Position numbers and translations under genes: made by a program
Shown: piece by piece, positions 35,430 through 44,614 of the stretch
Numbering within the stretch: position 1 is the stretch's first letter
Layout of the letters: every line of letters begins with the position of its first letter
Notes under the pieces: model-generated
Database searches by the model: none
Told to the model about the DNA's origin: nothing
Seen by the model: only the letters and a program-made list of their open reading frames with translations
NCBI GenBank assembly: GCA_006226965.1
Contig: SBGQ01000081.1
Location: forward strand, 1-44,622
Source: a bacterium
GTDB taxonomy: Bacteria; Bacteroidota; Rhodothermia; Balneolales; M1805
Direction: 5' to 3'
DNA: 44,622 nt

Positions 35430-36194
35430 ATGGAATTCAAAAAAATTTTAGTTAAAGAAGAGCCTGAGTGTATCACGTTTTCAATAAATCGTCCTAATGC
35501 ATTGAATGCCATAGATTTTGAAGTGATGGACGAATTGGAGCATTTGTTACAATTCATAGAGAAAAAAAATCTAAAGATGCTCATTTTTTGTGCTCCAGAA
35601 ACAGGAGGATATGTGGCTTCAGGTGGTGATTTAGTGCAATTCGCGAATTTAAAATCAGAATCTGATGGATTGATGATGGCAAGAAAAATGGCTGAGATAC
35701 TAAAGAGAATAGAATCTTTGCCATTATTGACGATTGCATTTATTAATGGACAAGCGTTTGGCGGTGGCTGCGAAATGAGTCTTGCGTTTGATTTAATATA
35801 TACGAATGAATCTACCTTGATGGGATTTACACAAGCTAAATTTGCCTTATCTCCCGGATGGAATGGCAGTACAAGATTGGTTGAACGTGTAGGCAAAGCA
35901 AATGCGCTGCATATTTTGCTCACACAAAAAAAATTGTCGGGTGAAGAAGCGTTACAATATGGTTTGGCGCAAGATTTTTTCCATACTGATGAACAGTTTC
36001 AACATAGAGTACATCAAATATTGAGTTATGATAAAGCAGTAATTAGAGGAATTAAGGCAGCGGTGAAATCGGTATCAACAAAAAAAAACAGAGAGAACAC
36101 TATGGAAGACGAACTTAATGAATTTGCAAAAATGTGGGCTGCTGAACCTCATCATAAAGCAGTTGAAGCCTTCATAAATAGAAAGAAAAGTTAA
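35430..36194 (+). CDS. Enoyl-CoA hydratase/isomerase family (crotonase) protein
   Basis: A 254-residue crotonase. The oxyanion loop ASGGDL is at 63-68, and GGGCEMSLAFDLI is at 111-123, with Glu115 at the position of the first catalytic Glu (rat E144). The position of the second Glu (E164) reads Ala-Lys in TQAKFALSPGWNGSTRLVE. This PGW-G-TRLVE pattern is like ethylmalonyl/methylmalonyl-CoA decarboxylase (ECHDC1), not a hydratase. It is cytoplasmic. It may be a decarboxylase that removes side-product acyl-CoAs; that is inference. The gene converges with a lipoprotein gene with shared stop bases. Confidence 0.85.
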   Translation: MEFKKILVKEEPECITFSINRPNALNAIDFEVMDELEHLLQFIEKKNLKMLIFCAPETGGYVASGGDLVQFANLKSESDGLMMARKMAEILKRIESLPLLTIAFINGQAFGGGCEMSLAFDLIYTNESTLMGFTQAKFALSPGWNGSTRLVERVGKANALHILLTQKKLSGEEALQYGLAQDFFHTDEQFQHRVHQILSYDKAVIRGIKAAVKSVSTKKNRENTMEDELNEFAKMWAAEPHHKAVEAFINRKKS

Positions 36195-36796
36195 TTTCTG
36201 GAGAAAACGGCTTTAAATTCACTCCAGGAAAACGCATCACCGGTTGAAATATCCGTCCATTTAGAAATGTACCACAAACCATTGCCTCCGGCTTGTAAGT
36301 CTAAAATGAGATCTCCAACAGCCGTAGTTGGAATTCCGCTAGATGTACGATTATGAATGATGGTTAAGCTGTATGAAGCGATAAACTGTTGTTCTGTTTC
36401 TGAGCGGATTTCATAGCGAGAATTTGAAAGTGTGAGTTTGTGTCCGGTAAACGATTCTGCTTCTGAAACCAGATTCGTCATATAGGTTTGTTCTTCCTGA
36501 TAAGTCCAAGCCGCCCAAATTCCGGGATTGGTTGCTGCTGATTGTTGAGAAGGTGTAAAGAGGAAGGTATTGGAGTCAAAACACTGCAAATAATTTTGAA
36601 TACTTAAACCGTTTAAAGCATTCGTAAAATTCTGAATTACAATTTCAGCCCTATCCGGTTGTATGAAAACAACTTGATTTCCGGAGTCAGGTAATTCCGG
36701 TTCACGAGTAGCAAAAAGTGAGCATGAGTTTATTAGTAATACAACTAAAAAACACCGAATGAAAAGCATTTTTCTATATGATGATAAAACCGCCAT
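36191..36796 (-). CDS. Lipoprotein with NTF2-like (SnoaL-type) features
   Basis: A 201-residue lipoprotein. Lipobox INSC puts Cys at 25 (or 16 if the ATG at 36769 is used). The mature part has an FTNALNGLSIQNYLQCF helix, LLVSEAE-type helix-strand patterns, and ends with curved beta-strands (QQFIASYSLTIIHN, GLWYISKWTD). The shape suggests an NTF2-like cone, but that is weak. Its role is unknown. It overlaps the crotonase gene by four bases at the stops. Confidence 0.65.
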   Translation of the reverse strand: MAVLSSYRKMLFIRCFLVVLLINSCSLFATREPELPDSGNQVVFIQPDRAEIVIQNFTNALNGLSIQNYLQCFDSNTFLFTPSQQSAATNPGIWAAWTYQEEQTYMTNLVSEAESFTGHKLTLSNSRYEIRSETEQQFIASYSLTIIHNRTSSGIPTTAVGDLILDLQAGGNGLWYISKWTDISTGDAFSWSEFKAVFSRN

Positions 36797-36974
36797 TGCT
36801 CAGAATATACTTTGAAATTGATTGACTATTTCTCTGTTAACATTTCAAATTCTCTTATCTTCTCGAAGCAATTTATATAAAAAGATTTCCGATAAATCTT
36901 TCATTTAATAATGAGATAGCGTATTTATATCGGGAGTTGAACATCTGTGAATGAAATAAACGTATCACTAAACT

Positions 36975-39476
36975 ATGTCTAATTTGGACTTATTTGGATT
37001 GAGTTCTGAGCCAGAAGATTCCGATGCAAAAAAAGGAACGGAAAGTCAGGCGCAGCAATCCGGGGATGAAAGAGTTGAGAATGTGCAAAAAACCGTTGAA
37101 GTTCAAACGGTAAAAACGAATTTGCCCGAAAAGAAATCAAGCAAAAAGAAAAAAGAAAATCCGACAGAACAGATTGGTGAGCTTCCTGTTGTTTCAGATA
37201 TGGCTGAACCGGAATCACAGATTGTTGATGAAAGTCAAGTATTTGAAGCTGAGCCACTTACAGATGAAATTCAAGATGAGGAATTAGTAGATGATCTCTT
37301 ACAGGAATATCAACAAGAGATAATGGAGAGTAAACCGGAAGAAAAAACGGGTGTTGAAAACAATTCTATTTACTTGGAGGAGAATTATATTGCAGATGAG
37401 AATGTCCAAAATTCTGAAGATGAATCTACAAACGAATTCCAGCCGGTTTTTGAGCAGGAAAATAATCTTGACGAAAATAGTGTCGATTCAATACAAGATG
37501 ATATTGCGCCGGAAATGGATTCCATTGAAGAGCATGTGCAAGAAGTTTTAGCAGAGTCGATGGAAGAAATTATTGATAATACAAGCTCTGTCGAATTCGA
37601 AGAAAAATCCATTGTAGAACAGATAACTGTAGAGCCGAAAAAAGATAATCGCCGCCAAGAAGAAATTATTGATTCCCTTTTGAGTTCTCTAAAAAGCGAA
37701 ATGAAAGAAGAGGATATTCCTTTAACCGAAGAACCTAAAAAAGAGGAAAAGAAAGCGGATTCCAACCCAATTCCGGTTTATATATCAAAAGAGATAAGAA
37801 AAAAACGAGGCGAAGTGGTTGAAGAACACGAAGACCAAATGCCCTTAGCCAACTTTGATCCCTTAGCTGTTTATAAAGGGATGGTGCGTCGTTTTTTTAT
37901 TATTAGCAGGCATACGGTAGGTTTGTTTGCAGGTGGATTAATTTCATTCAGAAAGGCGCTCCCTAAGTCCAGAACAAAAGGTTTGCGATTTTTGTTTACC
38001 AGAATGGCGGCGGCCATTACTCGTCCGCTGGTAATGAAAGACCTGCGTGATAAACCGTTTGCGTTTCAGTTACGCCGTCGTTTAGAATTAATGGGCCCCA
38101 CTTATATCAAGTTGGGACAAATTTTAGCCCTTCGTGAAGATATTTTGCCGGATTCTGTTACCGAAGAGTTAAAAAATTTATTAGACCGTTTACCGCCAAT
38201 TGATTTCAAAGAAATCCTTGAAATTGTGCAAAATGATCTAGGAAGGCCAATTGGTGATTGCTTTAAAGAAATCAACAAAAAGCCAATCGGAACAGCTTCG
38301 ATTGCACAAACACATTTGGCTATAACGGTAGATGATGAGCGCGTAGTTCTAAAAGTGGTTAAACCCGGAATTCGGGATTCTATTTTAACAGATATTCGCT
38401 TATTGAAATTGATTTCCGGTTTTTTACAATGGGCAATTCCTCAATATCAACCGAAACAATTAATTGATGAATTCTGTGCATATACCGAAAAAGAGGTCGA
38501 TTTAACGAACGAAGCTGATCATGCAGAAATTTTTGCAGCAAACTTTCGTGAACATCCGTTGGTGAAATTTCCGCGTATTTACCGAGAATACAGTGGTTTA
38601 GATGTGCTGTGTATGGAATTTATGGATGGCTACAAACCGGGCGCTCCCGAAACGGAAAGTTTAACATTAGAGGAACGCGAGTCCTTGGTGGATACCGGTG
38701 CGGCTTCTATTATTCAAATGTTGTATAAAGACGGGTTTTTCCATGCGGATTTACATCCCGGCAACCTGATGATTTTACCCGGCCCGAAATTGGGTTTTAT
38801 TGATTTAGGAATGGTCGGACGTTTCGAGGATAAAACCCGCAGACGTATGTTGTATTACTTCCATGCTCTTGTTTCGGGCGATATTGATGGCGCTACGAAG
38901 TACTTGTTAGCCATGGCTCGAGTGGGACAAGGCGGTGACCCACAAGGATTCCGTCGCGCAGTTTCTGATACTTTGAGAAGATATTACATGCACGCTCAAT
39001 CAGGAGACTTCAGTTTAGGGCAATTGATTTTGAATTCACTTTCCATTGGCGGTAAATATCGTGTGTTTTTCCCTGTGGAAATGACATTGATGGTAAAAGC
39101 CTTGGTTACGTTCGAGGGCGTTGGCTTTTTATTGTTGGATAAATTGGATGTGCCTAAACTTTCAGAAAAGTATGTGACTAAAATCTTTAAAGAACAGTTT
39201 AATCCGGCAAATATCACTAAAGAACTCTTGCGCGGAGCACCGGAGTTGGTTGATATGCTCGTACAACTTCCTAAACTTTCTGCGGACGGATTAAAATTTC
39301 TGGAAGAGACTTTGAATGACCGTTCACCCAGCAATCCTCTTGAAGGTATCAAAAGCGCAATTATTGCCGGTGCTTGTTTAGTTGGCGGTGTTTTGGCTTT
39401 AATACAAGGTGCGCATTGGGGTGTGTATTCAGTTCTGTTCGGATTGTCAATCTTATTTGCGATGTTCGGGAAATAA
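36975..39476 (+). CDS. UbiB/AarF (ABC1) family atypical kinase with long acidic N-terminal extension
   Basis: An 833-residue protein. The kinase core starts near 289. UbiB features are KLGQ (379-382), GTASIAQ (439-445, Ala-rich loop), Lys460 in VVLKVVKP, DLHPGN (592-597) and DLG (610-612). Two C-terminal transmembrane helices span about 790-833. UbiB proteins, usually 500-560 residues, help make or move ubiquinone or other lipids at the membrane. Here the first ~288 residues are disordered, Glu/Asp-rich and repeat-like, with no match I know. The acyltransferase gene lies 88 bases downstream. Confidence 0.9.
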   Translation: MSNLDLFGLSSEPEDSDAKKGTESQAQQSGDERVENVQKTVEVQTVKTNLPEKKSSKKKKENPTEQIGELPVVSDMAEPESQIVDESQVFEAEPLTDEIQDEELVDDLLQEYQQEIMESKPEEKTGVENNSIYLEENYIADENVQNSEDESTNEFQPVFEQENNLDENSVDSIQDDIAPEMDSIEEHVQEVLAESMEEIIDNTSSVEFEEKSIVEQITVEPKKDNRRQEEIIDSLLSSLKSEMKEEDIPLTEEPKKEEKKADSNPIPVYISKEIRKKRGEVVEEHEDQMPLANFDPLAVYKGMVRRFFIISRHTVGLFAGGLISFRKALPKSRTKGLRFLFTRMAAAITRPLVMKDLRDKPFAFQLRRRLELMGPTYIKLGQILALREDILPDSVTEELKNLLDRLPPIDFKEILEIVQNDLGRPIGDCFKEINKKPIGTASIAQTHLAITVDDERVVLKVVKPGIRDSILTDIRLLKLISGFLQWAIPQYQPKQLIDEFCAYTEKEVDLTNEADHAEIFAANFREHPLVKFPRIYREYSGLDVLCMEFMDGYKPGAPETESLTLEERESLVDTGAASIIQMLYKDGFFHADLHPGNLMILPGPKLGFIDLGMVGRFEDKTRRRMLYYFHALVSGDIDGATKYLLAMARVGQGGDPQGFRRAVSDTLRRYYMHAQSGDFSLGQLILNSLSIGGKYRVFFPVEMTLMVKALVTFEGVGFLLLDKLDVPKLSEKYVTKIFKEQFNPANITKELLRGAPELVDMLVQLPKLSADGLKFLEETLNDRSPSNPLEGIKSAIIAGACLVGGVLALIQGAHWGVYSVLFGLSILFAMFGK

Positions 39477-39564
39477 TCCCTTTCTAAATTGAATTAAAGA
39501 TTGGATTTTCCATTAGAATTCAACACTTTACAGATGCTGTTGGATTATGACTTTGGGTTAAGGT

Positions 39565-40854
39565 ATGGCTACAAAAAAATCGCTGTTCAGTATAAAAATT
39601 GAATTCTCTGATGAGGATTTAAATCAGTTATTTGAGCCGTTTGACCCATTAATGGCTGAAGGGTTTAATCAATTAGAAGAATTATCGAATCCTGTAAAAG
39701 AGCCTTTCGACCCGATTGATTACAATTATCTCAACTCGATAAAAGATTCATTTTTAGCGCCTATTATTGACCATTATTTCCGTGCCGAGATTTATGGGAT
39801 GGAAAAACTACAAAAAGAAGGTCCGGCAATTTTAGGGTGTAATCATTCCGGAACCGCATTTCCGTATGACGCTTTGGTTTTAGATGCCTTGATGTGGCGC
39901 CATTATCATTTCATGCCCAAATACAAGTGTCGTTCAGTGTATTCACCAAAATTGGCTAAAGTTTGGTGGATGCGTCCGTTTGGGATCGACAATTTTTGGA
40001 GAAGAGGCGGCGCTGTTGATATGACGTTCAAAAATTTTAGTGCCTTATTAGAGGGTGGAGAACGTGTTTTATATTATCCCGAAGGTGTGCCCGGAATCGG
40101 AAAAGGATTTACAAGAAGGTATCAGTTACAGCATTTTTATTCGAGTTTTGTGGTTTTGGCAGCCATGCACGATGCGCCGTTTTATCCGATTTTATGTGTA
40201 AATGCAGAATGGGTAAATCCGACTTCTATCACTATAAAATGGGTTGATAAATTGTTCGATAAACTTGCCGGAATTCCGTTTTTTCCAATTCCTGCGATAT
40301 TTGTCGGCTTGATATTTCCTTTCTTTTATTATTTGGCATTTCCTTGCAACATGAAATTTTTTGTCGGAAACCCGGTAAATATTCGCGAAGCATTAAAGAA
40401 AAACGGCGTGACCGATTTTGCCAAAGCTGATAAAATTGATTATCAAAAAGTTGCCGATCAAATTCGCGATACCATGCAGATTGATTTGGATAAAGCTGTT
40501 CACGAACACGGTAAAAAACCATACCATGCAAAAACATTATGGTCAAAAATGGGTGAATTAGGTTGGAGCTGGTTAAAAGCGACTCCATTAGGCTGGCCGT
40601 TCGCATTTTTGGGTCATTCTCGGGATTTAAGCAGACCCAAAGCCGGAAAGTTGTGGTCTGTAATTCGTGATTGGGATATTTGGTTCTTCTTCTTCCCTTT
40701 CGGATGGATTTTTCTCGCATTAACGCGTGCACTTCGAAAACCGCCTTATGGTTATCGAGGCTTAAGCAAGAGTGAATGGCGTAAGAAAACGGGTTCCTAT
40801 TTTTGGAATTTGGAGCACAACCCAATTCCAGGTAGAAATGAACGGTTCGATTAG
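39565..40854 (+). CDS. Lysophospholipid acyltransferase-family protein
   Basis: A 429-residue PlsC/LPLAT-type protein. The active site reads NHSGTAFPYD, with His94 and Asp102 seven residues apart, unlike the usual HX4D. YYPEG (FPEG block) is at about 173. WWMRPFGI and the hydrophobic segment VGLIFPFFYYLAF are consistent with membrane association. The longer N- and C-terminal parts (FDPID start, LSKSEWRKK tail) are not typical of 240-residue PlsC. Substrate is unknown. It follows the UbiB gene and converges on the barrel cluster with 4 bases overlap. Confidence 0.8.
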   Translation: MATKKSLFSIKIEFSDEDLNQLFEPFDPLMAEGFNQLEELSNPVKEPFDPIDYNYLNSIKDSFLAPIIDHYFRAEIYGMEKLQKEGPAILGCNHSGTAFPYDALVLDALMWRHYHFMPKYKCRSVYSPKLAKVWWMRPFGIDNFWRRGGAVDMTFKNFSALLEGGERVLYYPEGVPGIGKGFTRRYQLQHFYSSFVVLAAMHDAPFYPILCVNAEWVNPTSITIKWVDKLFDKLAGIPFFPIPAIFVGLIFPFFYYLAFPCNMKFFVGNPVNIREALKKNGVTDFAKADKIDYQKVADQIRDTMQIDLDKAVHEHGKKPYHAKTLWSKMGELGWSWLKATPLGWPFAFLGHSRDLSRPKAGKLWSVIRDWDIWFFFFPFGWIFLALTRALRKPPYGYRGLSKSEWRKKTGSYFWNLEHNPIPGRNERFD

Positions 40855-42062
40855 AACGAATAGGTTAATTCAAAGCCGTGTAAAACAGATCCTGTATCCT
40901 TTCCCGATGCAAAAGAATAATGAAATGAAACGGGTTTAAAGAAGGGAATCATCTTATCTACATACATTTTTTTGAGACCGTCTAATGATACTTGTAAACC
41001 CCAAACGGAGTCATTAAAGGAGTCTTGATTTGATATATAGTAGGATAGGCTTGAATAGGACAAGGTAACTGACTCATATAGCGCCAATCTAATCCCTTGT
41101 GCAATATCAATACCGGGTTTATTATTTCCTCTAAACAATTGATCCCAAACAGAAATATCAATTTCAGTAATTTTTTGATTTTGACTTCGTGAGCGTTGTT
41201 GCAAATCAAAAGCATCGCGGGTGAAATCTAAAGCAAAGAGTTGTACACGCGCATTGTTCACATAAGTGAATAAACCGATAGTTAGGGATTGTCCGAAACT
41301 CGTGGTTTGTGGCATGGCTAAGGTTTGATTCAGCCAAAAAGAATCCGGATTATTTATGGTAAATGAACGGCCGACATTTTTTAAAGCATATCCAAATCTG
41401 TAGGTAAACAGAAAATCTTCATAACTGCGCTCATAATTATATAAGCTTAAAAAATCTATAAAATCGAGTTCTACTATGAGTCCGATGTCGTGTAAGATTC
41501 TGTTAAAATTATAGTTATACAAATCGTCTTGTGCAAAAAACCATTTCAAAGAATAACCGAATGCAATATTAATTCCTTCATTAAATTGAATACTTGCACC
41601 GTTACTTATTTGAGATACATTAAATGCGGATCTGATATAGGTTGAGTCGTAGCCCTTTACAGTGTTAGAAACACGATAGGTATAATCTTCATGTATTTGT
41701 GAAGTATGTAAAATGGCAATTCCCCAATCGGAAGCCCGATTGATTAGGGTTGATTTGCCTTGATACCGAATAGCGTAATCGGAGCGTTTGTATGCATCAA
41801 AAAACCAAGAGTTATTGGGGTTAATACCGAGTCTAATATTAGATTTATCCGATGAATTAAATCCTAATTGTGCCGGACTGTACCAAACTGCGGTTGATGA
41901 AGAACTAGGAAGCGATGTAAATGCTCCGGAAAGCCCATATTCGGCTGGCATTGCTGAATTAGTAAGAAAAGGAAAACTATTGGGTACAAACTGAGCTTTC
42001 GATGCTTGTACAAAGCACATCAAAAAGAAAATGGATAAATAAAAGGGTAACTGTGTTTTCAA
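40851..42062 (-). CDS. PorV/PorQ-like outer-membrane barrel protein, copy 1
   Basis: A 403-residue protein with a signal peptide (hydrophobic 6-20, KAQ at 22-24). It has the family start: EYGLSGAFTSLPSSSS and WYSPAQLGF. Beta-strand pattern runs to the end, and the last residue is Phe. No ATG fits, so it starts with TTG at 42062. This is the PorV/PorQ/UPF0164 type (FadL-like barrel) linked to T9SS in many FCB genomes. It is the last of three tandem copies and is 9 bases from the second. Confidence 0.8.
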   Translation of the reverse strand: MKTQLPFYLSIFFLMCFVQASKAQFVPNSFPFLTNSAMPAEYGLSGAFTSLPSSSSTAVWYSPAQLGFNSSDKSNIRLGINPNNSWFFDAYKRSDYAIRYQGKSTLINRASDWGIAILHTSQIHEDYTYRVSNTVKGYDSTYIRSAFNVSQISNGASIQFNEGINIAFGYSLKWFFAQDDLYNYNFNRILHDIGLIVELDFIDFLSLYNYERSYEDFLFTYRFGYALKNVGRSFTINNPDSFWLNQTLAMPQTTSFGQSLTIGLFTYVNNARVQLFALDFTRDAFDLQQRSRSQNQKITEIDISVWDQLFRGNNKPGIDIAQGIRLALYESVTLSYSSLSYYISNQDSFNDSVWGLQVSLDGLKKMYVDKMIPFFKPVSFHYSFASGKDTGSVLHGFELTYSF

Positions 42063-42071
42063 ATTGTATTC

Positions 42072-43331
42072 TTAAAAACGATAATATAAGTCAATTCCCC
42101 AAAATGTCGGATTTTTCAAATAGGAATATGTGTTACTTTCTTCGACGAGAGCAGAGTAGGTGATACTCAATGAATAGGGTTTAATGGACGGAAACTGCTT
42201 ATCTAAATACGCTTTTTTTAATCCGTCTAAGTGAAATTGAAATCCTTTATAGGTTGATTTTGAATAATAGGTCGTATAAATGTAATCACTGTCATTAATA
42301 GTCACCCATTCGTTTGCGAATTCACGTTTTCCATATGAAATGCTAAATGTTTCTAAGAAGTGGAAACGTAAACCTGTAGAGGTTTCAATTTTCAAATCAG
42401 GTTTGCCATTAAAAAAATTACGAGTGAGTGAGATATCACTACTAAAGATAGATTGTGTTTGTTGATTGTTTTTTTGTTGTAAATCAAATATATCTCTTGA
42501 AATATCAACGGCAAATACTTCTATTGCTTGGTGTGTAACGCTTAGTGTTAATGATTGTCCCAATTTTGCAAGTTGAGGCATGGCATAAACGATGTAATTA
42601 TTTTCAATCTCATCTTGAAAATTATAGAATTCAGTGTTATATGAATACGATTTTCCCACATTATGAATAGAATACCCCAATCTGTAATTTATGTCCATTT
42701 TTAAAAATGAAGAATCAAAAATCCGTAATCCCAAAAAATCAAAGAGAGATAAATCAGTGATTAATCCGAAATCATGCAGAAGGCGGTCAAAATCAAAGGT
42801 AATCCAGTTGTTGGAATACCATTTAAGCGAATAGCCTATTGATACTCTAATGCCCGTGAAAAAAGAAGTACTGATACCTGAGCTTAATAATGAAACACTT
42901 GAAAAAAGAGGCAAAGTCTCACCGGTTCCCTCTGGTTGGTCAATAGTCGTAACTTGAAGAACTCCAAAATCCTCATTTGCATATGCTAAACTTATGCCCC
43001 AATCAAACGTTCTATTCTTTTTAACAATCGAGTTTTGATAACGAACAGAATAATTGGAATACGAGAGGTCATTAAAAAAAGCTTGATTATTGGGAGATAA
43101 TGACACTACTAAGCTTCGTGTTGGAGTGTACCCTAATAAAGCAGGATTGTACCAAGCTGCCATTGAGGATTGTGATGGAAGCGTTGAAACTGCCCCTGCC
43201 ATTCCCAATTCATTAGGTGAAGCAAACGAGTTCAGAAAATCAAAGTTAGAATTGTATGAACTCTGAGCGAACGTCTTACATGGAACAATCAGCAAAAAAA
43301 TTAAAAGGGATGTACAAGGTATTTTTAACAT
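42072..43331 (-). CDS. PorV/PorQ-like outer-membrane barrel protein, copy 2
   Basis: I start at the ATG at 43331 (419 residues), with GGAG 6-8 bases before it; an upstream TTG is the nominal frame start. It has a signal peptide ending in TFAQ. PNELGMAGAVSTLPSQSS and WYNPALLGYT match copies 1 and 3. The EVFAVDISRDIFDLQQ segment matches ALDFTRDAFDLQQ of copy 1. It ends YYRF. It lies between the two other copies and is probably co-transcribed with them. Confidence 0.82.
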   Translation of the reverse strand: MLKIPCTSLLIFLLIVPCKTFAQSSYNSNFDFLNSFASPNELGMAGAVSTLPSQSSMAAWYNPALLGYTPTRSLVVSLSPNNQAFFNDLSYSNYSVRYQNSIVKKNRTFDWGISLAYANEDFGVLQVTTIDQPEGTGETLPLFSSVSLLSSGISTSFFTGIRVSIGYSLKWYSNNWITFDFDRLLHDFGLITDLSLFDFLGLRIFDSSFLKMDINYRLGYSIHNVGKSYSYNTEFYNFQDEIENNYIVYAMPQLAKLGQSLTLSVTHQAIEVFAVDISRDIFDLQQKNNQQTQSIFSSDISLTRNFFNGKPDLKIETSTGLRFHFLETFSISYGKREFANEWVTINDSDYIYTTYYSKSTYKGFQFHLDGLKKAYLDKQFPSIKPYSLSITYSALVEESNTYSYLKNPTFWGIDLYYRF

Positions 43332-43343
43332 CGTTTTCTCCAA

Positions 43344-44614
43344 TTAAAACGAATATGTAATTTGGAATCCAGAAACAGTTGAACCATCTGTTACCCAGTT
43401 AATGTTAGGCATCACACTTCTTGAAAAAGAGAAATTAAATGGTTTAAGTGCGGGTAGATAATCATCTAAAAAGATTTTTTTAATCCCATCCAATCGTATG
43501 GTATAGCCTTTTGTTTTTAAAGGATAGTCATAACCAGCGCCAGAATAGTTGCCATTAAATATTTCAATAGTATTTAAGAATGAAAATTTGATGCCTTCAT
43601 GTAAATAAACATTTCCTGAAGCTTTACCGTTAATCAAATGATCTGAGAATGATATTTCATTGTAAAATCCCTTTGTATAAACGAGTCGGTTCACTGTTGG
43701 GTTTGTGATAAAATCAAATTCGGGGTTTAATGCTACCATTTGCTCTCGGGCTTCACGGCTCACGTCCACAGTAATAGATTTAAAAGCACGTTTTTAAGTT
43801 TAAAATCGAACCCAAGTGTCCCCGAAAAACCAAGATGAGCGAAACGAGGTAAAGGGTCGGCATATATCGGATTGTCTGTATAGTTAATTTCGTCGCCTAT
43901 ATTTTTGAGGGAATAACCACCCCGGATTTTGGAGATAATATAATAGAGCTTATCAGCAGGCTTAAGCCAAGAAATATTAAGTGCATCAGTAATGTTCAGT
44001 TCAGAATAAATGCCAAAGTCATAAGCGTTTTCTTTAACATATGCCTTTAAACTTTCTCCATTAGTAGTAACACCGCCTAGACCTAGTTTAGATTTGATGT
44101 ATCGGTATGAAAAACCAGCGCTGATATTAAACCCTCTAAATACTCGGGTTCCTAAACCAAAGCTTAAGGTGTGGGTAAAATCATAGCTATTATATCTTCC
44201 TAATTCATTACCGGATTCATCTGTTTGAATTTGTTCTCCTAAATCAAAAAAAAGATGATAGAAGCTAAGTCCCAATGTTGTTTCTTTACCTAAGAATGTA
44301 AAAGAATGCGAAAACCGCGCTGCGTAATTATCGAAATGTATCCCGACATCAAATTGAGCTAGCCATTCGGAATGTGTTGTTGCTGCAAGTGATAACGAAT
44401 ATCCCGGATTAATTCCCAATTGAGCCGGGTTGTACCAAGCGGCGTAAGTTGAAGAACTTGGCAGTGCAGTAAACGCTCCAGCCATTCCAAACTCTTCAGG
44501 TGTTGGATTCAGTTGCAAAAATGGAACTCCGGTAATTCCAACCTGCCCCATTCCAGAACTATAACCAAACATTAGCATACATACAGTAAAACAAACTCTT
44601 AAAAAATGTCTCAT
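43344..44614 (-). pseudogene. PorV/PorQ-like barrel protein, copy 3, interrupted by a -1 frame change
   Basis: Two overlapping frames: 284 residues from the ATG at 44614 and a downstream frame covering 43344-43769. Joined, they make about 423 residues, the same length as copies 1 and 2. The N-part has a signal peptide ending near MGQ, EEFGMAGAFTALPSSS, and WYNPAQLGI; the C-part has VDVSREARE (as in copies 1-2) and ends QITYSF. The break is in TTTAAAT at 43778-43784, in the exact frame T TTA AAT; slipping back one base there restores the reading. It is either a one-base deletion, a sequencing error, or programmed frameshifting. Confidence 0.8.

Noticed and set aside
35411-35923. A 170-codon open frame on the minus strand, opposite the crotonase gene
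   Set aside because: The plus-strand crotonase has clear family motifs through this region; the opposite frame has none and no signals.
37385-37765. A Ser-rich 126-codon minus-strand frame opposite the UbiB N-terminal extension
   Set aside because: It is the complement of Glu-rich (GAA/GAG) codons, which read as Ser/Phe in reverse; not independent coding.
40232-40825. A 197-codon open frame on the minus strand inside the acyltransferase gene
   Set aside because: It lacks family motifs and is fully overlapped by a gene with a recognised active site.
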